DNA of 64,000 nucleotides from the NCBI GenBank assembly GCA_945862325.1, contig CAMAXZ010000013.1, positions 1 through 64,000 on the forward strand, written 5' to 3'. This DNA is from Klebsiella pneumoniae (GTDB lineage: Bacteria; Myxococcota_A; UBA796; SXON01). Under the pieces are notes generated by a model, which was not told where the DNA came from, did no database searches, and saw only the letters and a program-made list of their open reading frames with translations. Positions 36,543 through 46,303 of the stretch are shown here, piece by piece; position 1 is the stretch's first letter, and the number at the start of each line of letters is the position of its first letter. A program made the translations under genes and the position numbers.

Positions 36543-39143
36543 ATGAAATTCGATCGGTTCACCGTCAAGGCCCGCGAAGTCATCGCCGAAGCGCAGCAGC
36601 TCGCCGGGAAGTTCGGAAATCCCGAGCTTCGGCCTCATCACCTGCTCATGGTGCTCCTCACGCAGGACAAGGGCGTCGCGCCCAATCTCCTCAGCCAGAT
36701 CGGCGTCGACGTCCCCGGCCTCAACCGCGAAGCGGCCAAGCTGGTGGACGAGCTGCCGAAGGTGCACGGCGGCTCGCACGCGCAGCTCTCCTCCTACGCG
36801 CGGGACGCGCTCGAGGTCGCGGACAAGGAGGCGAAGGCGCTCGGAGACACCCATGTGGCCACCGAGCTCATCCTCCTCGGCGTGGCCAGCGTGAAGGACA
36901 AGCCCCGCCAGCTCCTCGTGGACTACGGCGCGACGCGCGAGCGCATCCTCAACGCCATGCAGGTCATGCGCGCCGGCCGCAACGTTCAGGGGGAGGAAGC
37001 GGAGAACCAGTACGAGGCGCTCAAGAAGTACACGAAGGACCTCACCGCGCAGGCGCGCGAGGGCAAGATGGACCCCGTGGTCGGCCGCGACGAGGAGATC
37101 CGCCGCACCCTCCAGGTCCTGTCCCGCCGCAGCAAGAACAACCCGGTGCTCATCGGCGATCCGGGCGTCGGCAAGACCGCCATCGTCGAGGGCATCGCGC
37201 AGCGCATCGCGGTCGGCGACGTGCCGGAGTCCCTCAAGGACAAGGCGGTGCTCGCGCTCGACATGGCCGCGCTCATCGCCGGCGCGAAGTACCGCGGGGA
37301 ATTCGAAGAGCGCCTGAAGGCCGTCCTCAACGAGATCGAGAACAGCAAGGGCACGATCATCCTGTTCATCGACGAGCTCCACATGGTCGTCGGGGCCGGC
37401 AAGGCGGAAGGCAGCATGGACGCCGGCAACATGCTGAAGCCGGCGCTCGCGCGCGGCGAGCTGCGGTGCCTCGGCGCGACCACCCTCGACGAGTACCGGA
37501 AGCACATCGAAAAGGACAAGGCGCTCGAGCGGCGGTTCCAGCCCGTGTTCGTCGACGAGCCCACGATCGCGGACACGATCCGCATCCTCCGCGGCATCAA
37601 GGAGAAGTACGAGCAGCACCACGGCATCAAGATCACCGACGACGCCATCCTCGCGGCCGCGCACCTCTCCGACCGCTACATCAACGACCGCCAGCTCCCC
37701 GACAAGGCGATCGACCTCATCGACGAGGCCGCCAGCCGCCTCAAGATGGAGATCGAGTCGCTCCCGCAGCCGATCGACGTGCTCGAGCGCCAGATCCGCG
37801 GGATGAAGGTCGAGCTCGCGGCCCTCGTCCGCGAGACGGACAAGTCCGCGGTCGAGCGCGCGAACAAGCTGCGCGAGCAGGTGGCGGATCGCGAGGAAGA
37901 GTCGACCAAGCTCCGCGCCCAGTGGGAAGCAGAGAAGTCGGCGTTGGAGGCGATTTCGTCGCTCTCCGAGAAGATCGACCAGCTCAAGCACAACCTGGAG
38001 CGCATGCAGCGCCAGGGCGACTTCGAGTCGGCGTCGCGGGTGCAGTACGGCGAGCTTCCCCAGGCGCAGCGCGACCTGGAGGCCGCCCGCGCGCGCCTCG
38101 CGTCGCTGCAGGTCGACGGCGGCGTCCTCCGCGAGCGCGTGACGGAGGAGGACATCGCGTTCGTGGTGTCGAAGTGGACGGGCGTTCCGGTCACCAAGCT
38201 CAAGGAGAGCGAGCAGAGCAAGCTCCTGAAGATGGAGGAGAACCTCCACCAGCGCGTGATCGGGCAGCACGCGGCGATCGTGGCCGTCTCCGACGCCGTG
38301 CGGCGTTCGCGCGCCGGCCTTCAGGACCCGAACCGCCCGATCGGCAGCTTCATCTTCCTCGGCCCGACGGGCGTCGGGAAGACGGAGCTCGCGAAGGCGC
38401 TCGCCGAGTTCCTCTTCGACGACGAGACGAACATCGTGCGCATCGACATGTCCGAGTACATGGAGAAGCACTCCGTCGCGCGCCTGATCGGGGCGCCCCC
38501 CGGGTACGTCGGCTACGACGAGGGCGGGCAGCTGACCGAGGCCGTTCGTCGGCGTCCCTACTCGGTCATCCTGCTCGACGAGATCGAGAAGGCGCACCCC
38601 GACGTCTTCAACATCCTGCTCCAGGTGCTCGACGACGGCCGCCTCACCGACAGCAAAGGGCGCACGGTCGACTTCAAGAACACCGTCCTGATCATGACGT
38701 CCAACGTCGGGTCCCACAAGATCATGGAGCTCCGCGACGATCGGAAGCGCATGGAGGGCGAGGTGCTCGGCGAGCTCCGTCGCACCTTCAAGCCCGAGTT
38801 CCTCAACCGCGTCGACGACATCATCATCTTCGACGCCCTGCGTCGCGAAGACATGAACGCGATCCTCGCCGTGCAGCTCCGACGTGTCCGCAAGCTCCTC
38901 ACCGACCGCCAGCTCCAGCTCGACGTCACCCCCGCCGCGCTGACCGCCATCGCCGACGCCGGCTTCGACCCCACCTACGGCGCGCGCCCCCTGAAGAGGG
39001 CGATCCAGCAGTACCTGCTGAACCCGATGAGCAAGAGCATCGTGTCGGGCGGCTATCAGGCCGGGGACGTCGTTCGCGTCGACACCGACGGGGACAACCT
39101 CACGTTCCTGCGCATCCCCGCGCCCGTGGTCGCCGAGGCTTGA
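36543..39143 (+). CDS. clpB: ATP-dependent chaperone/disaggregase ClpB
   Basis: 866 aa, full length. Two N-terminal Clp repeats (1-150) precede AAA-1 with Walker A GDPGVGKT from Gly205. A coiled-coil M-domain (about 405-530) follows, typical of ClpB rather than ClpA/ClpC. AAA-2 has GPTGVGKT from Gly607 and the pore loop Gly-Tyr-Val-Gly-Tyr. There is no ClpP-docking loop. With DnaK it rescues aggregated proteins. The ATG follows a GAGG motif. Confidence 0.97.
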   Translation: MKFDRFTVKAREVIAEAQQLAGKFGNPELRPHHLLMVLLTQDKGVAPNLLSQIGVDVPGLNREAAKLVDELPKVHGGSHAQLSSYARDALEVADKEAKALGDTHVATELILLGVASVKDKPRQLLVDYGATRERILNAMQVMRAGRNVQGEEAENQYEALKKYTKDLTAQAREGKMDPVVGRDEEIRRTLQVLSRRSKNNPVLIGDPGVGKTAIVEGIAQRIAVGDVPESLKDKAVLALDMAALIAGAKYRGEFEERLKAVLNEIENSKGTIILFIDELHMVVGAGKAEGSMDAGNMLKPALARGELRCLGATTLDEYRKHIEKDKALERRFQPVFVDEPTIADTIRILRGIKEKYEQHHGIKITDDAILAAAHLSDRYINDRQLPDKAIDLIDEAASRLKMEIESLPQPIDVLERQIRGMKVELAALVRETDKSAVERANKLREQVADREEESTKLRAQWEAEKSALEAISSLSEKIDQLKHNLERMQRQGDFESASRVQYGELPQAQRDLEAARARLASLQVDGGVLRERVTEEDIAFVVSKWTGVPVTKLKESEQSKLLKMEENLHQRVIGQHAAIVAVSDAVRRSRAGLQDPNRPIGSFIFLGPTGVGKTELAKALAEFLFDDETNIVRIDMSEYMEKHSVARLIGAPPGYVGYDEGGQLTEAVRRRPYSVILLDEIEKAHPDVFNILLQVLDDGRLTDSKGRTVDFKNTVLIMTSNVGSHKIMELRDDRKRMEGEVLGELRRTFKPEFLNRVDDIIIFDALRREDMNAILAVQLRRVRKLLTDRQLQLDVTPAALTAIADAGFDPTYGARPLKRAIQQYLLNPMSKSIVSGGYQAGDVVRVDTDGDNLTFLRIPAPVVAEA

Positions 39144-39161
39144 GGCGGGACGCCGTCGGGC

Positions 39162-40469
39162 CTACTCGGGGCAGACGAGCTGCGTGACCTCGAGGGCGTC
39201 GATGAGGTGGTAGTTCGTCAGGGAGCCCGTGGCGGCGGTGAAGCCGACGTACGCGGGGAAGTCGAAGTACCCAGAGATGTCCTCGTCGATGTACGCGACC
39301 CCGTCGATGGTGACCGTCACGCGGGGCGCGTGGACCTCGACCGCCATCGTGTGCCACGCGCCGTCCTCCATCTCGGGGAGGGCGGCCCAGGCCGTCACGC
39401 CGGAGACGTTCCCGTCGAAAGTGAACATCACGTGGTCGTCGCCGGTGGGGTCCTGGCTGCGGCCGTTGTCGTAGGTGTCGACCTCGACGGACCACCCCGG
39501 GAGGCCGGAATACCCGATAGAACCTCCGGAATCGCCGATGAACCCCGTCATCCGGTCGGTGTCGAGCGCCGTGACGGAGATGCCGTCCGCGCCGGAGCCG
39601 CCGCTGACGTAGAAGCTGAACGCCACCTCGACGTCGTTGCCCATCACGGTGTCGGCGTCGTTGAACGCCGACGCGACCTGCGCCGTCACGGGCTTGGTGA
39701 GCTCCAACCAGGAGTTCGTGGCGTCCCAGGTGGCGTTTCCGACGAAGTTCCAACTCTCGAGCTCGATGTTGTCCTCGACGAACCCGCCCTGCTGGCAGAG
39801 GCTGAGCTCCATCGTCGACACATTGCCGCAGGAGTCCTCGGCGGCGAGCACCACGACGTGTTCGCCCGGCGTCCGAAGCGCCGCGTCCCACGTCATCGTC
39901 GCCGTGCCGTCGCTGCCGGCGGGGTCCGTCCCGACGACCCCGTCGACGCTCGACGTCCACGTGATGCCGAGGGACTCCGGGCGGTCGACGTCGTCGACCA
40001 CCGTGGCCGTGAACCACGTCGTGCCCGCGTCGAGCGTGGCGGAGGCGCCCGGGGACGTGATGAGCAGAGAAGGGCCGTAGTCGGACGTGGTCTGGAGGTT
40101 GATCGAGGTGGAAGGCGCATTCTCGTCGTCGCTCACGACGACCAGGGTGGCGGGCCCGGAGCCCTCGACGGGGACCTCCACGCTGGCGCCCGCGGGCAGG
40201 GTGAGCGGCAGCTCCGGGGCGTCGACCGTCCAACCCCCGCCTTCCACGCGGATTTCCTGAATCGTCAACGGCGTGGCGCCCACGGACGCGAGGGTGACGA
40301 CGCGGCTCAAGGTGCCGCACGCCACCTCGTTGATCGACGCGGGGCTCGCCTCGAGCTGGGCGTCGTCGAACGGCGGATCGAACGTGTCGCCGCTGTCGAT
40401 GATGTCGGTGTTGCCCTTGGTGCCGAGGGAGTTGTCGATGGCGCAGGCGAACAGGACGAGTGCGAACAT
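39162..40469 (-). CDS. Lipoprotein with L-type lectin-like domain
   Basis: 435 aa; ATG 40469 has GGAGG five bases upstream. A very short signal reaches a lipobox Cys9. An N-terminal choice-of-anchor-D-like beta domain and an Ig-like domain lead to a concanavalin-type fold (about 235-430). That domain has the lectin pattern Gly-Ala-Asp-Gly-Ile-Ser-Val, Val-Glu-Val-Asp-Thr-Tyr-Asp-Asn and an Asp-His-Val strand. It may bind glycans at the cell surface. It is convergent with clpB. Confidence 0.75.
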   Translation of the reverse strand: MFALVLFACAIDNSLGTKGNTDIIDSGDTFDPPFDDAQLEASPASINEVACGTLSRVVTLASVGATPLTIQEIRVEGGGWTVDAPELPLTLPAGASVEVPVEGSGPATLVVVSDDENAPSTSINLQTTSDYGPSLLITSPGASATLDAGTTWFTATVVDDVDRPESLGITWTSSVDGVVGTDPAGSDGTATMTWDAALRTPGEHVVVLAAEDSCGNVSTMELSLCQQGGFVEDNIELESWNFVGNATWDATNSWLELTKPVTAQVASAFNDADTVMGNDVEVAFSFYVSGGSGADGISVTALDTDRMTGFIGDSGGSIGYSGLPGWSVEVDTYDNGRSQDPTGDDHVMFTFDGNVSGVTAWAALPEMEDGAWHTMAVEVHAPRVTVTIDGVAYIDEDISGYFDFPAYVGFTAATGSLTNYHLIDALEVTQLVCPE

Positions 40470-40523
40470 CAGCGCCTCCGGGCTGGCACGCTACCCGACG
40501 AACGGGCGATGGTCAACCGGATG

Positions 40524-40916
40524 TCAGCGCGCGGTGCCCACGGACAGCGCCGCGCGTACGTCCGGCAGCAGCGCGGTGTCCGGCTCGGTCCAATCGAGCG
40601 TGTCGAGGTCGTCGACCGAGAGCCAGGCGGACGCGTCGTGTTCGTCGAGGCGGGGCGTGTCGTCGCCGCAGCACGCGAACGCGAGGAGGTGCAGGCGCGG
40701 CCCGATCGCCTCCCCGACGAGGTGGTCGACGCGCAGGTCGACGCCGAGCTCCTCGCGGAGCTCGCGGCGCAGGGCCGCGCGATCGTCCTCGCCGGGCTCC
40801 ACCTTTCCTCCCGGCAGCTCCCAACGGCCGGCGTGACGCAGCGTCGGGCCGCGTCGGGCCGCGAACACGCGACCGTCGCGTATCCACACCGCGCACACCA
40901 CGCGCAGGGGGGTCAT
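40524..40916 (-). CDS. MutT-like Nudix hydrolase
   Basis: 130 aa. A complete Nudix box Gly37-x5-Glu43-x7-Arg51-Glu-Leu-x-Glu-Glu-x-Gly-Val59 follows the Leu-Pro-Gly-Gly-Lys-Val-Glu strand typical of MutT. Likely hydrolyses oxidised or non-canonical nucleoside triphosphates, though the substrate cannot be told from the box alone. The start overlaps the small upstream gene by TGATG, making it the last gene of the betaine-lipid operon. Confidence 0.9.
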   Translation of the reverse strand: MTPLRVVCAVWIRDGRVFAARRGPTLRHAGRWELPGGKVEPGEDDRAALRRELREELGVDLRVDHLVGEAIGPRLHLLAFACCGDDTPRLDEHDASAWLSVDDLDTLDWTEPDTALLPDVRAALSVGTAR

Positions 40917-41158
40917 CCCGCGGCGCGCTCGCGGCGCTCCGCGAGGACGGCGGTCAGCACCGCGCGGACGCCGATGGCGTCGACTCCGCGGAGGGCGGTC
41001 AGGAAGGGCTCGGCCGTGCTCTGCAGGCCAATCCGGGTGAGCGCGACGATCGTCAGCGGGCACTCGAGGTCGCCGTGGTGGAGGTGACGGAGCGCCTTCT
41101 CCAGGTTGGCGGTCGATACGTCCACGAGGCCGACGGAGGTGCCGGCGAGGCGACCCAT
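40913..41158 (-). CDS. Small conserved-looking protein in the betaine-lipid operon
   Basis: 81 aa, overlapping both neighbours by TGATG junctions, which argues that it is translated. It is helical and neutral, with His-Leu-His-His-Gly-Asp and a Leu-Arg-Gly-Val-Asp helix start; no membrane segment or catalytic motif. I recognise no family. Its tight coupling downstream of btaB suggests an accessory role or simple co-transcription. Confidence 0.65.
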   Translation of the reverse strand: MGRLAGTSVGLVDVSTANLEKALRHLHHGDLECPLTIVALTRIGLQSTAEPFLTALRGVDAIGVRAVLTAVLAERRERAAG

Positions 41159-41778
41159 CAGCCGACGCCGGGCACGTGGGCGATCAGGTAATAGCGCCCG
41201 GGCCCCCACGTGATCGTCGCGTCCATGCCGTCGAACAGCGCTTCGGTCAGCGGGTCGACGTGAAAGGTGCGCAGCCAGCCGCGAAGCCCGGAGGCCGCCG
41301 GCTTCGGCAGCTTGGACAGGTCCGCGAAGTCGACGACCACGACCTTGCCGTCGCGTCCCACCTGCTCGCGCGCGTGATCCAGGGCCTTCCGGTTCTCCTG
41401 GACCATGGTGAGGCAATAGCTGAAGAGCACCCGCTGCGGACGGCCGCCGACGAGGGCGGCGTAGTCCGCGTCCTCCGCGAAGCCCTGCGCGAACGTGCCC
41501 CATGGGCAGTTCTTCTGGGCGACCTCGAGCATCGCGTCGGACGCGTCGAGGCCGCCGTAGCGGGCCTCGGGGCGCTTCGCGTGGAGCTTGCGCAGGTTGC
41601 GGCCGGTGCCGGGGCCGATCTCGACGAGGCGCGACCAGTCTTCGCGGAGGAGCTGGTCGATCGCGGAGTCGCGGCCGAACAGGTAGTACTTCCGCGTCAG
41701 GTCGTAGACGCCACGCGAAGCCCGGTAGTAGCGGTCGAGAAATGCCTTGTGCGCCGCGCGGTCCGGGGTGGGGCTAAT
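41158..41778 (-). CDS. btaB: BtaB-like SAM N-methyltransferase (betaine lipid synthesis), ATT start
   Basis: 206 aa if it starts at ATT 41778. The conserved N-terminus (Phe-Leu-Asp-Arg-Tyr-Tyr, then Tyr-Asp-Leu-Thr-Arg-Lys-Tyr-Tyr-Leu-Phe-Gly-Arg-Asp) begins within 15 codons. An in-frame TGA lies two codons upstream of ATT, and no ATG, GTG or TTG intervenes. GAGGTGA lies just upstream (41788-41782). The SAM motif Glu53-Ile-Gly-Pro-Gly-Thr-Gly59 is intact. BtaB adds three methyl groups to make DGTS. ATT overlaps the btaA TAG as ATTAG. Confidence 0.85.
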   Translation of the reverse strand: MSPTPDRAAHKAFLDRYYRASRGVYDLTRKYYLFGRDSAIDQLLREDWSRLVEIGPGTGRNLRKLHAKRPEARYGGLDASDAMLEVAQKNCPWGTFAQGFAEDADYAALVGGRPQRVLFSYCLTMVQENRKALDHAREQVGRDGKVVVVDFADLSKLPKPAASGLRGWLRTFHVDPLTEALFDGMDATITWGPGRYYLIAHVPGVG

Positions 41779-42898
41779 GGCTCACCTCGTAGAAGTTCAC
41801 CCGGCGGTACTGGCGCGAGCGGTCTTCGCGGCTGGCCGCGGCGCTCTCGGGGAGCAGGCGGAAGTGGCGCTCGAGGCCGGCGCGCTCCACGATGTCGTTC
41901 TCTTCGACCGTACGCGACAGCACGATGGCGCCGTCGCGGGAGGTGCGGAGGATCTCTTCGAGGAGCTTGCGCTGCACCGGCGCCGGCATCCAGTCGGGGG
42001 CGTCGCACAGGGTGTAGTGCGACCAGGTGTTCTTCTCGCCCTGGGCGAGGGCGTCGAAGAGGTTCATGTTGCGCCAGGTCGTCTCGGTCGGGGCGCGGTA
42101 GCTGCGTTCGTGGCGGTCCTTGCGGAGGTACGGAGGCGCGCCGTTCGGGGACTCGTGGTTGAACCCGCCGGAGCTGACGTACCACGCGAACCAGTTCGTC
42201 TCGAGGTCGGTCTCGGCGACGCGCTTCACGTGCGTGACGATGTAGTCGACCATGTTGGTGTTTTCGGTCGACAGGAGCCGGTCGCGCTGCTCGAAGTTGA
42301 TGCCGAGGCTGACGAGCTGCGCGGGCGAGCTGAGGAACGCCCGGAAGTGCGGCTGGTTGAGGACCGGCGCGATGCGCTCGTCGACCGCGCGGCGGCGGGT
42401 CTCGAGGTCCTGCGGCACCATGGAGCGGAGCCAGGCGCCGTCGATGCCGGTCGCGTTACGGAGCATCGCCAACATCTTCGCGGTGACACCTTCCAGGTAC
42501 AAGCTGCGCTTGAACCGACCGTGGTGGCGGCGCCAGTAGGTCTGCATCCAGTCGGGCATGGTGCCCGTGATGCGCTGGAGGGTCTTGTCCGGCTCCGGCT
42601 GCCACCCGCGCCCGAGCAGGTCGTAGAACTGGGTGTAGCTGGACATCCGCTGCGCCGCGGTGGCCTTCAGCGCGGCGAGCGCGAGGTGGTGGCGGTTGAT
42701 GTCCACCGCGTCGATGCGGCGCGGCTGCTGGGACACGAGGCCCGCGATGCCGCAGCCGGCACCGGTGATGCCGAGGATCGTGCTGTCTTCCTTGATCCGC
42801 AGGTACCGTTCGTCGACCTCGGCGTCCTCGAAGAGGATGTTGTAGACGAAGATGCGGGAGAACGTGGCCTGGAAGGCGAGGTCACGGAGGTTGGCCAT
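41774..42898 (-). CDS. btaA: BtaA-like diacylglycerol 3-amino-3-carboxypropyltransferase (DUF3419)
   Basis: 374 aa. The DUF3419/BtaA pattern is clear: an N-terminal Tyr-Asn-Ile-Leu-Phe-Glu-Asp, a SAM-binding Ile-Thr-Gly-Ala-Gly-Cys-Gly strand, then Ile-Asp-Ala-Val-Asp-Ile-Asn and an Ala-Leu-Lys-Ala-Thr-Ala-Ala helix. BtaA moves the aminocarboxypropyl group of SAM onto diacylglycerol, the first step to the phosphorus-free lipid DGTS. It is first in a coupled operon with btaB; GAGGA precedes the ATG. Confidence 0.87.
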   Translation of the reverse strand: MANLRDLAFQATFSRIFVYNILFEDAEVDERYLRIKEDSTILGITGAGCGIAGLVSQQPRRIDAVDINRHHLALAALKATAAQRMSSYTQFYDLLGRGWQPEPDKTLQRITGTMPDWMQTYWRRHHGRFKRSLYLEGVTAKMLAMLRNATGIDGAWLRSMVPQDLETRRRAVDERIAPVLNQPHFRAFLSSPAQLVSLGINFEQRDRLLSTENTNMVDYIVTHVKRVAETDLETNWFAWYVSSGGFNHESPNGAPPYLRKDRHERSYRAPTETTWRNMNLFDALAQGEKNTWSHYTLCDAPDWMPAPVQRKLLEEILRTSRDGAIVLSRTVEENDIVERAGLERHFRLLPESAAASREDRSRQYRRVNFYEVSH

Positions 42899-43035
42899 AC
42901 GGAGTCCTCGGGGGCGGATCGCGGACGACTAACGCGGCGCCAGCGCCGGGCACCCTCGTCGCGGTCCACGGGTTGTGAGGAATTCGCACCCGGCGCGCGT
43001 GCGGGCTCGGCGGCGTCGCTGGGATACACCGGCTC

Positions 43036-44706
43036 GTGGCTGGTCCCTCCTGGTGGGAGTGGCAGGTGCTCGTGGCCGTCGCGGTCGGCATCGTGCTCGC
43101 GCGTCGTTTTCCGGCGGTCGAAGCGCGTATCGCGGCGCTCGGGCCGTGGGTGGTCGCCTTGCCGACGCTCGTTTGCGCCGGGCCGCTGCTCGCCTGGTGG
43201 GGCGTGCCGTGGTCGAGCGGCGCACCGATGGGCGCCGACGCCGACGTGACCTACCTCGCGACCGTGGCGATCCGCACGGCGACGCCGGCGCTGTACGAGG
43301 CCGACCGGTATCCGTTGTTTCCGCTGGTGGTGGCGGCGCTCTCGCCGCGGGTGGCGGACATCCCGACGGTGGGCGCGCTCGTCTCGGTCGGGTCGTGCTT
43401 CGCGGGCGCGACGGCGGCGTCCTGGGTGGGGTGGCGCCTCGGCGGGCCGGCGGCGGCGGTGTGGGCGGGGCTGTGGGTCCTCCGCACCCCCGCGCTGATC
43501 GATCAAGGATGGTCGTTCACGCCGTACCCCCTGATCTTCTGCCTGCACTCCGTCCTGCTCGCCTGCGGCGTGGAGCTCGCCCGGCGCGACCCCGTGATCG
43601 GCCACCGCGACGCGCTCCGGCGTATGGCGGCTCCGCTCGCGATCGGCGCCACCTGTTGCGCCGCGCTCACGCTCTCGGATCCGAAGCAGCTCGTGGTCGC
43701 GGTCGGCGGCTCGGCGGTGATGGCCGCCCTCGCGGTCCTCGCGCCCGTTCCGCTCGTGTGGCGGCCGCTCGGCCTCGTCGCGCTGCTCGCGGTCCCCGCG
43801 GCGAACACCGCGTGGTCGACGTCCGACATGGAGGTGTACACCGTCGAGCACATCGTGACGCGGGTGCGCCTCGACTTCGAGGTCTCGCCGCGGGTCGCCG
43901 CACGCCAGGAGTCGGGGTTCCGCCTCGGTGGCGACCTCGCGGAGCTCCCGCGCACGATCGCGGCGCTGACCTGGGGGCTGACGCCGCCGGCCGGGCAGGG
44001 GGCGCTGTGCGCGCGCGCCGCGGCGAGCTTGCCGTACGCCTTGCCGAAGACGACGGCGTGGTGGGCGCTCTCGGTGATCGCGCTCGTCGTGCGGCTGGGG
44101 TGGGGGCGTCCGACCCGCCTGCTGGCCCTCCTGCCGGTCGCGCTGCTCGCGGTGGCGGCATGGCCCACGTTGCACCTGCATTACCAGACGCGCTACCTGC
44201 TTCCGGCCCTGGCGCTGCTGCCGGTGCTCGTCGCTGGCCTGCCGTCGCAGCTCGCGATCGGCCTCGCGACGCTCGTGTGGCTGCGCGCGTCGACCTACAG
44301 CTTCGGCGGCGCCTACCGCGTGACGCTCCCGACCACCGCGGAGCCCTGGATGCCGCCGCCGCCGCGCGGCGGCCAGGAGCTGTTGTGGGCGCAGAACCGG
44401 CGGTGGATGGACGAGAACCTCCCTCCGGACGCCCTCGTGGTCGACTACAGCGCGTCGCGTCCGTGGACCGAAGCCGCGGGCGTGCGCGCGTACCGGCGGT
44501 GCAACCGTCGGGAGCTCGATTGTGGCGCGCTGCTCGGCGCCCACGCGGGCCCACGCTACGCGATCGTGTGGGAGAACGAGGAGCTCGGCGGGCGCCTTTG
44601 GCGAGGCGAGGGCAGCAGCGGGGTCGGCGAGCGCCGCGGGCGCTGCTGGACGCGCGTGCGGCCGTCGATGGAGCCGACCGCGCTCTACGCCTACGGCTGC
44701 GAGTGA
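43036..44706 (+). CDS. Polytopic membrane protein, possible GT-C type glycosyltransferase
   Basis: 556 aa from GTG. Ten or more transmembrane helices occupy residues 8-430. An early extracytoplasmic loop has Gly-Ala-Asp-Ala-Asp-Val-Thr, reminiscent of the acidic catalytic loop of GT-C enzymes. A soluble C-terminal domain of about 130 residues carries several Cys and Trp. The 137 bp upstream, shared with btaA, show no clear element. The glycosyltransferase assignment is only a suggestion from architecture. Confidence 0.62.
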   Translation: MAGPSWWEWQVLVAVAVGIVLARRFPAVEARIAALGPWVVALPTLVCAGPLLAWWGVPWSSGAPMGADADVTYLATVAIRTATPALYEADRYPLFPLVVAALSPRVADIPTVGALVSVGSCFAGATAASWVGWRLGGPAAAVWAGLWVLRTPALIDQGWSFTPYPLIFCLHSVLLACGVELARRDPVIGHRDALRRMAAPLAIGATCCAALTLSDPKQLVVAVGGSAVMAALAVLAPVPLVWRPLGLVALLAVPAANTAWSTSDMEVYTVEHIVTRVRLDFEVSPRVAARQESGFRLGGDLAELPRTIAALTWGLTPPAGQGALCARAAASLPYALPKTTAWWALSVIALVVRLGWGRPTRLLALLPVALLAVAAWPTLHLHYQTRYLLPALALLPVLVAGLPSQLAIGLATLVWLRASTYSFGGAYRVTLPTTAEPWMPPPPRGGQELLWAQNRRWMDENLPPDALVVDYSASRPWTEAAGVRAYRRCNRRELDCGALLGAHAGPRYAIVWENEELGGRLWRGEGSSGVGERRGRCWTRVRPSMEPTALYAYGCE

Positions 44707-44710
44707 GCGC

Positions 44711-45427
44711 TCAGTCGTCCGCGATCTCGTACTTGAACCGCGACGCGCCGACCTGGACCCGATCCCCCGGGCGCAAGGGCTGCGTGTCGACGCTCGAACC
44801 GTTGACGCTGACGGACACGAGCCAGCCGACGCGCCGGATCAGGTGCCGCTTGCCGTCCCACCAGACCTCGGCGCAGACGCCCCAGGTGAACAACCCTTCC
44901 ACGGGGATCATCGCGGAGGCGCCGAGGGTGAGTCGGCGATCTTCGGGGTACCAGAACCGCTTCGCGTTGTCCTCGCGCACGAGCCGCGCGCCCTCGACGA
45001 AGCGGTTCTTCTTCTGCATGTCGCGGAGCGCCTCGACGCTCATGGCCATCGTGGACTCGTCCGACGCGGACGCGTCGTCCGGCGCGTACGCCGGCAGGTA
45101 CCGGACGTAGCGGCCGTTGAAGAACTGGTCGTCCTTGTGGTCGGCGAGGAAGATCACGTTGAACCGTCCGACTTGCACCTTGTCGCGCGACTTGAGGCGC
45201 GTCGCCTGGGCGATGCGGGTGCCGTTGACGAGGACCCCGTTCTGACTGTCGAGGTCCTGGATGACCGCCGCCCCGCGCTGCACCGTCAGACGCGCGTGGT
45301 GGCGGCTCACGGAGGCGTCCGGCAGCACCAGCGCGTTGTCGTCGCCGCGGCCGATGGAGGTCTCGCCGTCGGCGATCGGGAAGACCTGGTGGCGCACCGC
45401 GTCGAGCTTGACCACGAGGTTCGGCAT
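44711..45427 (-). CDS. Twin FHA-domain protein
   Basis: 238 aa, cytoplasmic. FHA1 (about 1-95) is complete, with Ser-Ile-Gly-Arg-Gly, Ser-Arg-His-His-Ala-Arg and Ser-Gln-Asn-Gly-Val-Leu-Val-Asn-Gly, the phosphothreonine-binding residues. FHA2 (about 155-238) keeps the fold pattern (Leu-Thr-Leu-Gly, Val-Asn-Gly, Leu-Arg-Pro-Gly-Asp) but lacks the Ser-Arg-His site, so it may not bind phosphopeptide. Likely an adaptor for Ser/Thr kinase signalling. Convergent with the membrane-protein gene. Confidence 0.88.
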   Translation of the reverse strand: MPNLVVKLDAVRHQVFPIADGETSIGRGDDNALVLPDASVSRHHARLTVQRGAAVIQDLDSQNGVLVNGTRIAQATRLKSRDKVQVGRFNVIFLADHKDDQFFNGRYVRYLPAYAPDDASASDESTMAMSVEALRDMQKKNRFVEGARLVREDNAKRFWYPEDRRLTLGASAMIPVEGLFTWGVCAEVWWDGKRHLIRRVGWLVSVSVNGSSVDTQPLRPGDRVQVGASRFKYEIADD

Positions 45428-45488
45428 GCGGGGCGTCTAACGCGATTCGCGGGTGCGGCCGGGCGCTTCGCGCGCCCTGGTCTGACGG

Positions 45489-46295
45489 TCACTCGTGACG
45501 GTCCGCCCAGTCGCGCCAGCGCGCCAGCAGCTCCGGGTCGGTGGGCGGCTCCGTCACGATCCGCCGGCGCACCTCGGCAACCGCGCGTCGCTCGACCTCG
45601 CGCACGTCGACCGCGCGTGCGCTGACGCGTCGATAGCCGGCGATGAACGCGTCCCTCGCCCGAGGGTTGAGCGCGAACACGCTGACCTGCATCTCGACGA
45701 AGTCCGCCTCCGGGGGGCCCCATCGCGCGCAGGTCCAGTCGACCACCCCCGCGATGACCCACGTGCCACCGAGCTGTGGGCGCACCAGCACGTTTCCGAG
45801 GTGGTAGTCGAGGTGGAGGAGCCGGGCGGTTGACGGGTCCTGTCCGGGGAGGTCGGGCAAGCCGCCGCCGTCCGGCGGGCGACGACGTCGGTGCAGCGCG
45901 CCGAGCGCGCCGCCCATCGCGAGGCACACGCCGATGAGCCCGTCCTCGTCGAGCTGCCCGCGTTCGTAGGCGATCTCTGCCGTCGTGCCGGGCAGCATGC
46001 CCATGGTGACGCACACCGGACGCGTGTAGTGGAGCTGGTGCACCGGCGGGACGGGCACGTCCGTCGCGAGGGTGATCGCCTGGGCCTCGGCCGCGAGGCG
46101 CTCCTCCGCGGGGCGCGAGGGGTCGTAGGGGTCGGCGAGCGCGTCGCGGCGTGGGAACTTCAGCAGGCGCTCCCCCACCGGCAGGTCGACCCGGTACAGG
46201 TGGTGCTCTCGTCCGTCGCGGGCCGGCACACATCGAGCGCCGGCGTGGCCGAGCTGGGCGAGGAGCGAGCGCGCGGTCTCATCCGGGGAGAGCAT
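45489..46295 (-). CDS. APH/choline-kinase-like phosphotransferase
   Basis: 268 aa; ATG 46295 is preceded by GGAGG. The kinase-like fold shows the catalytic loop Leu-His-Leu-Asp-Tyr-His-Leu-Gly-Asn-Val-Leu and the metal-binding Gly-Val-Val-Asp-Trp strand. Family members phosphorylate aminoglycosides, choline, homoserine or sugars. The sequence alone does not give the substrate. It is transcribed away from the acyltransferase gene with only 8 bp between start codons. Confidence 0.85.
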   Translation of the reverse strand: MLSPDETARSLLAQLGHAGARCVPARDGREHHLYRVDLPVGERLLKFPRRDALADPYDPSRPAEERLAAEAQAITLATDVPVPPVHQLHYTRPVCVTMGMLPGTTAEIAYERGQLDEDGLIGVCLAMGGALGALHRRRRPPDGGGLPDLPGQDPSTARLLHLDYHLGNVLVRPQLGGTWVIAGVVDWTCARWGPPEADFVEMQVSVFALNPRARDAFIAGYRRVSARAVDVREVERRAVAEVRRRIVTEPPTDPELLARWRDWADRHE

Positions 46296-46303
46296 CGCCC
46301 TCC

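Noticed and set aside
35931..38717. 928-codon frame antisense to clpB
   Set aside because: Shadow frame across the clpB codons; clpB itself is unmistakable.
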